Part shown: piece after piece, positions 44,601 to 54,800 of the stretch
How positions within the stretch are numbered: position 1 is the first letter of the stretch
How the letters are laid out: each line of letters begins with the position of its first letter
NCBI GenBank assembly: GCA_003971905.1
Contig: RSEE01000072.1
Coordinates: 124,001 to 188,000, forward strand
Length of the DNA: 64,000 nt
Source: Moniliella sp. 'wahieum'
Taxonomy: Eukaryota > Basidiomycota > Moniliellomycetes > Moniliellales > Moniliellaceae
Reading direction: 5' to 3'
The notes under the pieces: generated by a model
The model's input: only the letters and a program-made list of their open reading frames with translations
Database searches by the model: none
Told to the model about the DNA's origin: nothing
Program-made: the position numbers and the translations under genes

Positions 44601-45281
44601 CGCTGCGTGAAGAGCGAAAAAACTTACCAATGGTATAGTCGTCATAGAGGCGCAACTTGGTTATGTCCACCTGAGTAAGAATGAAGGCGCGTGTCCTCTC
44701 TTGCCGGTGAACTTCAGCAGGTTGGACGTCTCGTCTTGGACCAGGTCGATTCCGATCCCGTACCAGGAGTCGCTATCAGCGTCGCGTTGCCACAAGACGG
44801 GAAAGATAGGCGCGAAAATGCCGACCAGGGGAACAGATTCGCCAAGGTACATGTGAATAGCCAGATCGCGTGGATGCTTATTGACCATGACCATCGGCTG
44901 AGTCCTTGTGCCGATCAGATCCCATCGTCCCTTGTGTGGTTGTTCAATGAACCCGTCCTTGAGGGGTTGGACCATCGCCCTGAGCGACCAGGGATTGGGA
45001 TACTGTGACATCTTGGAGCGCATGGACGAGTTCGAGGACATGTACGAGGTGGAAAATGCGGTCTCGCCCGAAGGAGACCCAATGTACATCGTCTCCTGAT
45101 ACAATCTGCTCGATGCACACGAGGCGGGCACACCTTCTCGATTGCCTTTTAGTTTTGTTGAGCGAGTAAAGAGGCAATTTCCCTTCGCTCTTGCCCGCGA
45201 CTTGTGCGAATGTGGTCTTCTCTCGCAACGAGACGGTTGGACTGGAGTATAGTGCTGTATATAGCTGCTGTCACGCGTCAC
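41633..45281 (-). CDS. Plavaka-like transposase (interrupted frame)
   Basis: This would cut and paste the surrounding element. On the minus strand conserved blocks appear in the usual order, in several frames. First is PVWDSTTEGW, then MIKGDNVAANEMASIMDMTA followed by HVCCRFCDCG, matching the Plavaka GDNPMxxELxSHxGxxxxxxCRxC pattern. Then come AIDVMHTVLLGPVKASIELL, TETARQRLLSKIERLENVRK, MLVRRPKFHLQSHLSQQALL (family KPKxHxLxHL), and near the C-terminus HTIFGPLNVQHNCVKAKKCR, like the family's SVNVQHDC element, with ending LLNHFVNSVSLPTPIF. A TATA-like run lies about 35 bp upstream of 45281. Exon borders and the catalytic acidic triad were not resolved. Frame switches may be real decay, introns or the same single-base omissions seen in host genes, so activity cannot be judged. 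Confidence 0.7.
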
Positions 45282-45312
45282 GACTATCTCAAGTGCGTAG
45301 CTTAAAAAACTC

Positions 45313-45322
45313 TATATATATA
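45313..45322 (-). promoter_or_regulatory. TATA-like element upstream of the transposase frame
   Basis: TATATATATA lies in the non-coding right part of the element, oriented toward the minus-strand transposase and 30-40 bp upstream of its first open codons. Confidence 0.4.
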
Positions 45323-45712
45323 CTGAACGCCCAGGCTGCAGGTGGGCGCCTTGAGCTGGCGGTGGCGTGCGGGGGCAACACTGGCGCCATGCGGGTGGAC
45401 CGCCGGTGGACCACCGGTAGTTGCGCCTATAACCGCACGCAGCTGCGCCGATGCTCTTGCCTCTCAACTACCACCACCACCGCCACCGCCCCTCTCTCGC
45501 TGGCCACACACTGTGCTACCGGAGCTGGTGACATGTGTCCGGCTCGTTGCGCTGCCATTATATGCCCCCCCCCGACGCGCTTGCTGTGCTAGCGCCTGGC
45601 CTCGGTATGTCCACGCCCTCCGGGCGGATGCCTGTCGTACTGACTGACCTACGCGCAGCCACCGGAACCGAGTCGGCAACGCCTGGCGATCCCTGATATC
45701 CTTTGCGCCAAG

Positions 45713-46072
45713 ATGCCGGTCATACCTCCCGCAGGCGAGTTGAAGATCAACGACGGGGCGCTTCGAGCGGACGGTCGACGGCGACGGTTTCCCCGGCCAG
45801 GTCAGTACCTGCGCTTTGTCCTTATCCGCCCATATACTGACAACGCCTTTAAGCAGGATGAATGGAGAAGGCGCTCAAGTGTTGAGGAAACGACCACAGA
45901 ACATGTGCTGGCTTGCACACAGATCATCGTTCGCCGTATGGTTGCGGGACTCATTCTCCCTCTCGAACGCGATGACGCTTCGCCCCCACGCCGCAAGTTG
46001 TATGGCTCTTGTTCTTTGCCCTTCTATCCCTATCATCTCGGCGTCCCCATGATGTTTTTGGTCCGCGATTAA
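45713..46072 (+). CDS. Possible second small ORF of the transposon (119 aa), unknown
   Basis: An uninterrupted plus-strand frame in the right third of the element, opposite in orientation to the transposase. It begins MPVIPPAGELKINDGALRAD and is arginine-rich in places (RADGRRRRFPRP). No family is recognised. CMC elements sometimes carry accessory genes, but this may be chance in a GC-rich stretch. Confidence 0.2.
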   Translation: MPVIPPAGELKINDGALRADGRRRRFPRPGQYLRFVLIRPYTDNAFKQDEWRRRSSVEETTTEHVLACTQIIVRRMVAGLILPLERDDASPPRRKLYGSCSLPFYPYHLGVPMMFLVRD

Positions 46073-46225
46073 ACGACGAAGGCAAAGCTTCTGTGGTTGC
46101 CGCCGTCCCGAGGCTCCTCGAACAACCTGCCGTTGCCTTGGCGCTCCTCTACGTCTCTGTGTCTAAACAACCATGGCAATGCATGCTTTTAAAGATAATC
46201 CACTGCCTGATCTGATAGCATTGTG

Positions 46226-46290
46226 GCACCCTAGCCATCACCCTAGCCACCACCCTAGCCACCACCCTAGCCACCACCTTAGCCGCCAGC
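46226..46290. repeat. 12-bp tandem repeat in the transposon right subterminal region
   Basis: About five copies of CACCCTAGCCAC (the last ones degenerate to CACCTTAGCCGC). Subterminal repeats of this kind are typical transposase-binding regions in CACTA/CMC elements. The left end carries a looser series of CAACCTTG motifs instead. Confidence 0.75.
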
Positions 46291-46527
46291 CTAGTGAAAA
46301 TATCTGTGGCTAGCCTTGCCACCAGCCTGCCGGCAAGGCTGCGGACTGTCCGGGGATAGGTGGGGGATAGGTGGGGGTAACCTGGGGCCAACCTGTCGGG
46401 TATAGATTGTCTCGACCTTGGCGACCATCTTGCGCAAGCTTTTCTTGTACAGGGTTGTGGCACTTCTAATCATAGACTCACGGTATCAATTTCTCACCTT
46501 GAGGCGAGATCGGCGGCAACGTTGTGA

Positions 46528-46551
46528 CTAGAAATTTCGATTAGCTATGTA
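46528..46551. repeat. Right terminal inverted repeat of the transposon
   Basis: 24 bp beginning CTAGAAATTTCG and ending AGCTATGTA, an exact inverse copy of 41205-41228, immediately followed by CTC. Confidence 0.9.
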
Positions 46552-46718
46552 CTCTCTCTCATTCTACTCCACATATACTTAGCGTGCTCAGTACTCAGTA
46601 CACTCACTTATTTTGCTTGGTATGATATGGATCTCGAAATGACACAAAACAGACAGAAGGAAGACCTAAGGGGACAGCAATGACGGAAAGGAGAAAGGGA
46701 GAAACCGGGTGAGCTGCG

Positions 46719-49700
46719 CTACACCTGTGGGGCGTCTTGACGAAGCTTGTTGATGTGCTGGTAGAACTGAACGTGAGAAGCGCCCGAGCCATGAGCATAG
46801 ATGAAAGACGCAGCGACAAAGGCAGCAAAGGCCGAGCGGGCGTACGCTGCAGGGATGCGCTCCACCAAGGTATCCAGCCCCACCTTCTTCCGCAGGGTAG
46901 TGGGGAAAACATGGGCCATCACACTGCGTCGCACCACATCGTCGTCGTACAGGTTGGTCGCAGCAATCTCATCAGACAAGACGTTGAGTGCAGTGGAGAG
47001 CTCCGTGGAAAGGACCGAACGAGGACGAGAGGTAGCTTGGTGTTCGCGCCAAATTGCCTCAAACTCCATGGCTGCATTGCGAGCGATGATCGACTGGATG
47101 TCCCGCACATATCCAAGATAGAAGGGAGTAGGCTTGCCTCCTTGGAAGGTCATGTTCTGTAGGAACTCGTCATCAGTGAGCGACAAGCCGCACAACACCT
47201 CGAGTGACGACGAGGTCACGCCACCCTTGTTGGCGCTCGCGTCAGGGTAGAGAATGACACCGTGCTTCTCTAGTTCAATCCGAGCCTGGCGGGTGATGAA
47301 CAGGTTGGCGCCCTCGACAATGTACTTGAAATGGGGCTTTCCATCAGCATCAAACAGTTTGCCAACGTTCGAGATGCTGATTGCCTCGGGCCGTCCACCA
47401 CAGGGAACAAACAAGTCGGCTTGGAAGTTGAGATGTGCCGTGTTGCGATACGACAAGCCGTCCGGCACCACCTCGCCCGACGGGAGCGTCACATCCTTGT
47501 CCTCCACCAGGACGCGGAAGCCGCCCTTGCCCAACTTGGACACGTCAAAGTGATTGATCATCTTGCGCGTTTTGGCCAGGCGGATCAGCTCGGGACGGTC
47601 CAAGCCGGAAGGGTCGCGGATCACACCTGAACCATCAATGATCGTCGTGGTGCGGTCCGAGGAGAGAAGGATCTCGTTCGATCCGAGGTCCCCATCAGGA
47701 CCTCCAGTCTGAACCTTGGTAACGTCTTTCTCGTTCAGGCCGAGGCGACGATACAAGCCCAAGACGTATTGCCGCACCGATAGAGACGTCATGCCCCAGA
47801 CATCATGGGCACTCCACCAAGTGTGGCGGCCGTCTTTCCCGTCGTAAACGATTTCCACCACGGAGCACCGCGGGCCCGAGCATGTTCAGCGCCCCAGTCC
47901 ATAAAGTCGGCCGTGCCCTCGTCAGGACCAAAAAGAGAATCTCTTCCTTGCCATAGAGATCAACAATCTCCTCCTTGACCCCAGGTGTTTCGCCCTTGAT
48001 GAGCAAGTCGATCACCGCATCAACATACTTCTCAAAACACAGCTTGGGGTTGGCATCGAGAGTGGGGAGGATGGTGCCCTTGGACCCGCCTTCAGGAATG
48101 TCCTTGTTCTTGAGGTGCTGGGTCGATGCCAGACCGTAGTTCTCATCAAAGAGCGTACGCTGGTTGATCGAGTAATTCTCCTTGTTGCGAGAGCGGACAA
48201 TGCGAATTCCTCCACGAGCAATGTCCGAGAACCGAACGTGGAACCCACGGAAGTCTGAACCAACGACAAAGAAGACTCCATACGGCTTAACGGGGTACTC
48301 CACCTCGGGAAGGAATCCCGGGTCCAAACGGAATGAAAGAGCGACCTTGGTGGGCGTGTAAAAGTTGGTCTTGAGAACACTCTTGTTGAAAGCCAGAAGT
48401 GCTTCCAGCACCTGGAGCTCATGGGTGCTGGTGGTGGTCTTGCGGATGCGATCATGGATCTGAGCGTCAGTCAGAACCTCCTCCTTCACCAGGCGTTGGT
48501 ACGACAAGGTCGGGACCAATTCATCTTCTCCTGCCCCCCCAGGGTAATGGATGTTGGCAAAATGAACGTAGAGCAGACGGATCAGGTCCGGGTAGCGCTC
48601 CAGCACGTCTTGGATGCCCTCCCGAGTGAAGGTTTCTTCACGGAAGCGGGTCTTGATCTCGTTCAAGATCGACGCTTGGGCCGGGTCAGTATCGTCCAGG
48701 ACGTTGCGCAAGGCTTGGTATGACTGGCCCAGGCGGTTGCAAAAGTGTTGGGCAAAGAGCCAGCCGACATATGCATAGGTGGCTTCCTGGACCGCATGGC
48801 CTTCTTGTTGGTTGGCTGGATCCCCAACTTTGAAGAAGGGGTTGTCCGGTAGAGCATAGAGCAAGGACGCCTCACGCATAATCTGGTTGATCGAGTGGTC
48901 GATGGGAGGGTAGCCAGAAACCGGGAGCGGGTTGAGGTACGCGCACAGAATGGTAACCCCGTTGCTGAACTGCTCAACATACTTGCGCGAGGAAAAGAGA
49001 CCATAAAAGTGGTAGAGATCACTAAAACTGGAGAAGTAGTTGTTGGTAGAGCCTTGGCGGTAACCAATGACCACGCGGTGCTCGCTGCTTCCCTCGACTT
49101 GGTACACCTCTGGGGGGAAAAGAAAATAGAAGGGTCAGCATTCAGTACAAAATACATCCAAAGGGAAAGGCGTACCAATGACAGGGCCGGAACGGCGAAG
49201 AACCTCGGTCATCACTTCCTCGTACATGGCGAGCGTGTTCTCCGATGCACGGGTGAGGAAGTTCTTGTCCGACACTTTGCGGATATCGGTAAAGTCAGGG
49301 CTACCGGGTTGAGGTGCCGCTTGAACGAAGTCGGACTTGGTGAGGAAGTAGCAGCGGAGCTGTTCCTTGGACTGCGCAGAAACCGACCCGGCCGAGCGGT
49401 ACGATTCGAGGCGGTACGAATGGTCCGCACTGGTCTTGTTCAGGTAGCGCTCGTCAATGCGGCGCTCCCAGCGGGGCTTTCCTTTGGACAAACGTGCGAG
49501 TTGAGAAGAATGGATGTAGAGTGCTCCCGAGCCGTCTTCGGCCTCCTTCTCAAGATCAACGTCGAGGCTGGGGTGTGGTTGGTGTAGGCGAGAATCTTGG
49601 CGCCATAGAGGGCCATGATGTGGTCGCCAATCGTGGCGGGCGACTCGAGGGCAAAGTAGTTGTCGTCGATGCCGAGGCTGTGGTAGAACCACTCGACCTC

Positions 49701-49861
49701 GGTCTGGACGAGGCCGGCGGGGATGAAGGCTTTGGCGCGGAGGAGGTCGGCCACCTTGGCGGCTTGGGCGTCCTTGCCGGTAAAGACAGGCGTGGCGTAT
49801 CCGGCCTGATTGGGCACGACGTGGTCGGCGGGTGTGCCGGGCGGCTGCGGAGCGACGCCAT
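46719..49861 (-). CDS. GDH2: NAD-specific glutamate dehydrogenase, large (115-kDa) type
   Basis: A catabolic enzyme converting glutamate to 2-oxoglutarate and ammonium with NAD+. The ATG at 49861 gives MASLRSRP and, after a frame change, VPNQAGYATPVFTGKDAQAA. Exon 1 ends VLRRSGPVI. The intron 49110-49175 has donor GTACGC and CAG acceptor. Exon 2 starts EVYQVEGSSEHRVVIGYRQG, then VGSDFRGFHVRFSDIARGGI, RSRNKENYSINQRTLFDENY and DIPEGGSKGTILPTLDA with the substrate-binding lysine. After a frame change near 47900 come HDVWGMTSLSVRQYVLGLYR, GGPDGDLGSNEILLSSD for cofactor binding, and YIVEGANLFITRQARIELEK. The stop is at 46719-46721. About 1,025 residues compares with 1,092 in yeast. Its 3' flank is cut short by the transposon. 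Confidence 0.93.
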
Positions 49862-49930
49862 GGTGGGAGAGCGGCGGTTAGGGGAGGTTGGGGTGGCGAA
49901 CGCAGCAGAAAGGCAAAGGCGTGCGATCCA

Positions 49931-49942
49931 TATATATATATA
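49931..49942 (-). promoter_or_regulatory. TATA box of GDH2
   Basis: An uninterrupted TATATATATATA on the minus strand, 70-80 bp upstream of the GDH2 ATG, followed by a short leader. Confidence 0.55.
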
Positions 49943-51894
49943 GGGAGCCAGTCGGCCGCTGCGGCTGCTGTGCTGCTCTTCTAGCGAGGGCCTCCGGGAT
50001 TTTTTGGCGCGGGCACAGGGCGAGTGTGGGGGCTGCAATTTCAAGGCCCCCGCGCTGCTATCGGTGGGAAGCGGGTGTGGCTGGTGTGGCCCGTGCGTGA
50101 CCCGCAGAAACTCTGCGCCCGGCACGGGGGTTGTGTGCCGCCCCGCGCCGATGCCCGCCCGCTATTTGCCGCCGGTTCAAATCCTGTGCGGGTGATGGTA
50201 TTCCGCCTCTCCCCCCCTCCCTCGCCATGTCGGTCCCTCCATACACGTTACACCCGCCACAGCATCGCACCTTCCCTGCACCACGACAAGCCAGCCGGCG
50301 GAGCGAAGAGCATGCCCGGCTAGGACCGGCGCAGCCCAGCTGAGTTGTCGCAAGGGGGGATAGCGTCATGAACTGCTGTAGGCGCTTTTGGGGGCCGAGG
50401 AGGCTCAACTATTCCTCGTCGCGCGCGCTGGGAGCACTGTTGAAGCAAAACGCGTGGCGCAATCGATTGACACTCGGAAACTCGCTTGCCGTGACAATCA
50501 TCATCACGGCCGATTGATTGTGCGTGTTTAATGTGCACACAGCTTCCAGCTAGTATAGCGATGGCACTTGCCAGTTATTACCGTATGGCCCATCCCAATA
50601 TAAGAGTTTTCGCCCCGTAACCAGGATAATGTTCTTATCCCAGCGATTCGTGAGCTCTCAGTAATCATTTACATCAAAACCACATCGTTTTTGCGACCCG
50701 ACACAGGTTGTTTTGACACGATTTTGCACTACGGTATCAGCCTGGACGCTGTGCTTCTCTCGGCGCTTGAAACTACGTTGGCACGGACGCACATTGCACC
50801 AAACATGTATGCGCATGCTCTAGCCAGGAACATGTTGGTCGATGCTGCAACGTCTTCAACCGTCGCAGTACGTTCAACCGTCCTCCTTCCCAGTATGACA
50901 AAAGATGAACGATGAACAGGGATGGTATATGGGCCGCGATGGCGAACCGCGACGGGGTAGGTGGTGGTGGCGGGAATTATGCGATTGTTTATCAAGTTTA
51001 TCAAGTGTCGAGCAGGCAACAAAGACCCGAATGCATCTGCACACTCGTGGTGACCGGTGCCCGGCGATCGATGATCGCCTACCATCTCGGGTATCAGCGG
51101 GTCATTTAATCGATTTAATCATTCAATATAAATCGATCATGCATCACATACATCACACGTTATCGATTATCGATCGTCGATCATCGATCATCATTCATCA
51201 GCTGCTAGTCACCGTTCAGTTCACCGTTCTTCTAATATTTGGCCGCCAGCCGAAGACCAAAGACAAGATTTTTGCGTATTTATCCGCCCAGCCCGCCACC
51301 CTCCACCCCACCCTCCGTCCTCCGTACCCCATTCCCCACCCCATACATGTGTTGCCCACGTCTGTCTTGGCACTCAGACTGAGTACTAAGTGTTGGCCGC
51401 GTGCGCTGAGTACTTAGGGACCACTCGGTTGAGCTGGACTCAATACTCAACTCAACGTTGAACGTTGAACGTTGATTAATGATTAATTAATGATTGTTGA
51501 CTACGAAGGACTCGACTGGAAGCGACGACTAGTATAGAGTGAACAGTCGAGGAGAGAGAGAGGTGTGCATCGAGAGGTGCGCTTTCGGGACCAGGTAGGA
51601 TTCTCGTGACCAGTTTCAAGCTTCAAACTTCACTTCAAGCTTCAGGCTTAATGCTTTGAAGACCCGGACCAATCTCTTTCTAACGAGCACAACGTCCTTC
51701 AATACATCCCACTGCGACAACCCGAACGCTATTAGACCCCCGACCGTCTCGGTCGACCCAACCGTCGTCCGTGCACACAGCCAAGGTTCACGTTCATGCG
51801 ATGAATAAAATGAGGGCACGAGATGCAAAATGAGGCGGGTTAGGGGGGGGAGGGAAGAGGGGGAAGAGGCGCAAGAAGCGAGCAAAAAAAGCCA
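49943..51894. other. Gene-free stretch of about 1.9 kb between GDH2 and UGGT
   Basis: No gene is recognised on either strand. The right half is AT-richer and rich in short palindromes: ATCGATTATCGATCGTCGATCATCGATCATC (51160-51192), ACGTTGAACGTTGAACGTTGATTAATGATTAATTAATG (51450-51493) and CTTCAAGCTTCAAACTTCACTTCAAGCTTC (51612-51642). Confidence 0.4.
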
Positions 51895-54800
51895 CTACAA
51901 GTCCTCATGTCTCTCTGGCTCTGAGTGTGGGTCAGGGTGTGGGTGTCCGCCTCGGATTCGGACTCGGTCCGGTTCGTCTTGAGGGAAGCGACAAAGTTGG
52001 CGATTTCTTGATCGTACACGCTCCATTCGGGCATTTGACGCCGTGCGCGGTCCAACTTGGGTTCCTTGGTCTTGGGATTGGAGCAGAGGTCGATGGTTTT
52101 GGCCTGGGGGAGCCAGTCGGAGGAGCACCAGGTTTCGCACCAGAGCCATTCTTTAGGCAAGGTGTGGATGGGGAGGGAAAATTGCAGACTGTTGGGCAAG
52201 TCTTGGTCCAAGTTGGCCAAACTGCCCCGGTCAGCCGAGAGGGCTTGGTAATGCGCTCGAAGTCGATCGCCCGCGGCCAGTTGGCGGAAGCGAACGAGAT
52301 CGACGGCGTAGAGCGCCGAAATGTGATAGGGCTTGCCGCGCAGAAAGTTTTTCCAGTACCCCGTCTTCCAGAACCGGAACCCATCCATATCGTAGCTGTC
52401 GTCGCCCATGGGGGGGTAGGCGTACGGCTTGCCATGCAGGTCCATCGTTGTCAACTCGTACAGATCCGTCCGCACAATCTGGTCCGCATCAACAAACAAG
52501 ATCCGGTCCAAGTCAAGTGGAAACAGCACGTCCAGGAAGAGAATCTTGTACCCCCAAATGGTACGCTGCTTCTCTGTTTGCGAGCGGAGCCAGTGAGGCC
52601 AGGCGTACGAGACGAGCTCGTATTGGAAGCCGTAGTGGGACGAGAGGGCAGGTAGAAGGTGCTTGAACGACGGCGACAGGAAATCTTCGACAAACCAAAA
52701 CTTGACGCTGTGTTCCGTTTGACGCAAAACACTAAGAACAAAGTGGGGTTAGTCATGCCAGCGGTTCAAAGACAGAAGAGCAAAGACGTAAAGACGTACC
52801 TGAGGATCATGATGGACAAGAACCGCTCATAAAGATGGCCCGAGGCAATGGTGAAAATGTTAATGTCGGCGTGTCGGTTAGGGGCTTTGCCTGGGACCCA
52901 AGCCTTGATCCGCGAGCTGAGGGAGGACCATACTGAGCCTGCCCCACCAGTAGTGGTGGGGACCATGGAAACATACCCATCCTCATCCACAACCGACACA
53001 GGAGCCTCGGGATCCTCAACAAGACGAGCATTGAGCATACCTGGCTGCTTGACAAATTTAGGTTGGATGGTGATGCCTTCGAGCGAGGCAAGCTGCACTG
53101 AAAATGTCTTGAGGTCCGACGCTAACCTATACACCTCGGCCGTCCGACCGGGACGGAGAGACAAGTCCCACTCGCCCGGTTGAGCACGGAACTGGAAATA
53201 AGCGAGGTTGTCCATGACGATCGTGTCGTGTGACTCGAGGGGGACGTCGGCGCTGGCGCTGGCGTCGTAACAGAGGGGGAAGGGCGTTGCAGGAGGAGCT
53301 GCATGCCACTGGGAGATTCCCTCTGACGAGAGGACAGGTCCACAGCATGGCCTTGGACAAGAAGACCCTCAAGAGAGTACGTTGCTTCTACCCCGGCCTC
53401 CTGTCCATCTGGAAGGGCAGAGAGACGTAAGTTGTCCAAATCGTACAGCGCCTTGGTGGGCATGGTGTGCCATGCCGGAGGTGGGACAAGAGCCAGGGTC
53501 AACACCTCATCTTGCGGCACACTCTCACCTCCAAATAGGAGAGGAGGCACAACCCGCTGGCCATGGGCGTCAAACGTCAACTGCGGTACAAGGTGGCGAG
53601 TGAACCGCTTGGCCAACGCCGGTAGCTCTGGTGGCTCGGGCACCTTGGGCTCCACCCCCGCCATTGCCAGACGCGGATCCAATACCTCCTCCTCCTCCGT
53701 ACGGGGTGGGTTCCATACCAATTGGACTTGCACGTTGGGGAAACGCTGAAGAAGAGCCAGTGTGGCTGCCCATTGCGGGGCCTCATCCGAGGTGGGATCC
53801 AAAGCGAGGGTAAAGCTTAAAGGCGAACGTTCAGAGCCAAAGGAAACAGCCGAACCATGGTCCGCAACCACTTTGGCCAATGCCTGGCCCAAACGCGGAG
53901 CCACTCCCCGAGTAAAAAGGATCCCTTCTGGCTTGAAACACAGCATGGCGCACCTCTGCTAGGCGAGTCGCCGAGACAGAGCCAGCAATCGAACCGACCG
54001 CCTCCCTCAGTCCTGCAGCGCGATGGGTGCCCTCGAGCTTGAGGACAGCCACTAGATCTGAGCTGCTGGCTTCCTCCGGATCCACCCACAAGACTCGGCC
54101 GTTGAGCACCAGAGCGACCTTCTGATCGAGAGGAGGCAGAAGAGGGTATGCTGGGTCCACCACAGTTCCGAATCGGGCAATACCTGTCCAGGCGCGTCGA
54201 GGCAAGCAAGTGCCTCGTCTCCCACGTCGGTAGAAGAACCAGGACGGGACAAAAGGGTATACAGACAGCTCGATACAGCTCCCGCCTCAGCGGAAGAAGC
54301 TTGGTGGGAAACGGCAAGATCGATTGGAACGTTTGCAGCAGCGGCCAGGGCAGCACGGAGCACGCTCTGTGTGACCGGTCGGTCCAAATCAGCCACCACA
54401 AGAAGCGACACGTTGGCAGTGGGTTGGCTCGAAACGATCGGGGCGGTAGAAACGTCAACGATCTCGAGTGGGCCCTTGGATCCCAACCGGTCCACCAGAG
54501 GCGAGAAATGAGACAGAGTCCCGGGAAGACGGTAGAAATAGCCCTCAACCGGATCCATCTCGTCCACCACATCATCTTGTATCTCGCCAGTCCGAACGGC
54601 TTCAGTCAGCAACTCCAAATCGCGACCCAAGCTAGCGCTCAGGCGGTTCATCCATCGTTCGTCCACCGTAACCCGTTCGCCATTTAGGAACGCCACACCC
54701 GAGGGAGGAGGGGGAGGAGGGCGCATTCCGGGCCAGACGGGTACGGGACGCGGGAGAGGCACAGCCTCGCTGGCCGGGGGCACACCTAGACGTTTGGCCC

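Larger units (their letters stand above)
41205..46551 (-). mobile_element. CMC/Plavaka-like DNA transposon, 5,347 bp, with 24-bp TIRs and CTC target duplication
   Basis: The element is bounded by perfect 24-bp inverted repeats, TACATAGCTAATCGAAATTT at the left end (41205-41228) and its reverse complement at the right (46528-46551). The bases immediately outside are CTC on both sides (41202-41204 and 46552-46554), consistent with the 2-3 bp target duplications of the CMC superfamily. Subterminal zones are rich in AACCTTG/CAAGG motifs at the left and a CCACCCTAGCCA tandem repeat at the right. The internal minus-strand gene has Plavaka-type transposase signatures. The identical TIRs and intact flank repeats suggest a fairly recent insertion. 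The right end lies only 168 bp from the stop codon of GDH2. Confidence 0.85.

Noticed and set aside
41205-46551. Retroelement or capsid-bearing element
   Set aside because: There are no long terminal repeats and no reverse transcriptase, integrase or capsid blocks. Inverted ends plus a 3-bp duplication indicate a plain DNA transposon.
24607-49861. A proline/glutamate catabolic gene cluster (PUT1 with GDH2)
   Set aside because: The two genes are 20 kb apart with unrelated genes, an OPT transporter and a transposon between them. The shared pathway is probably coincidence.
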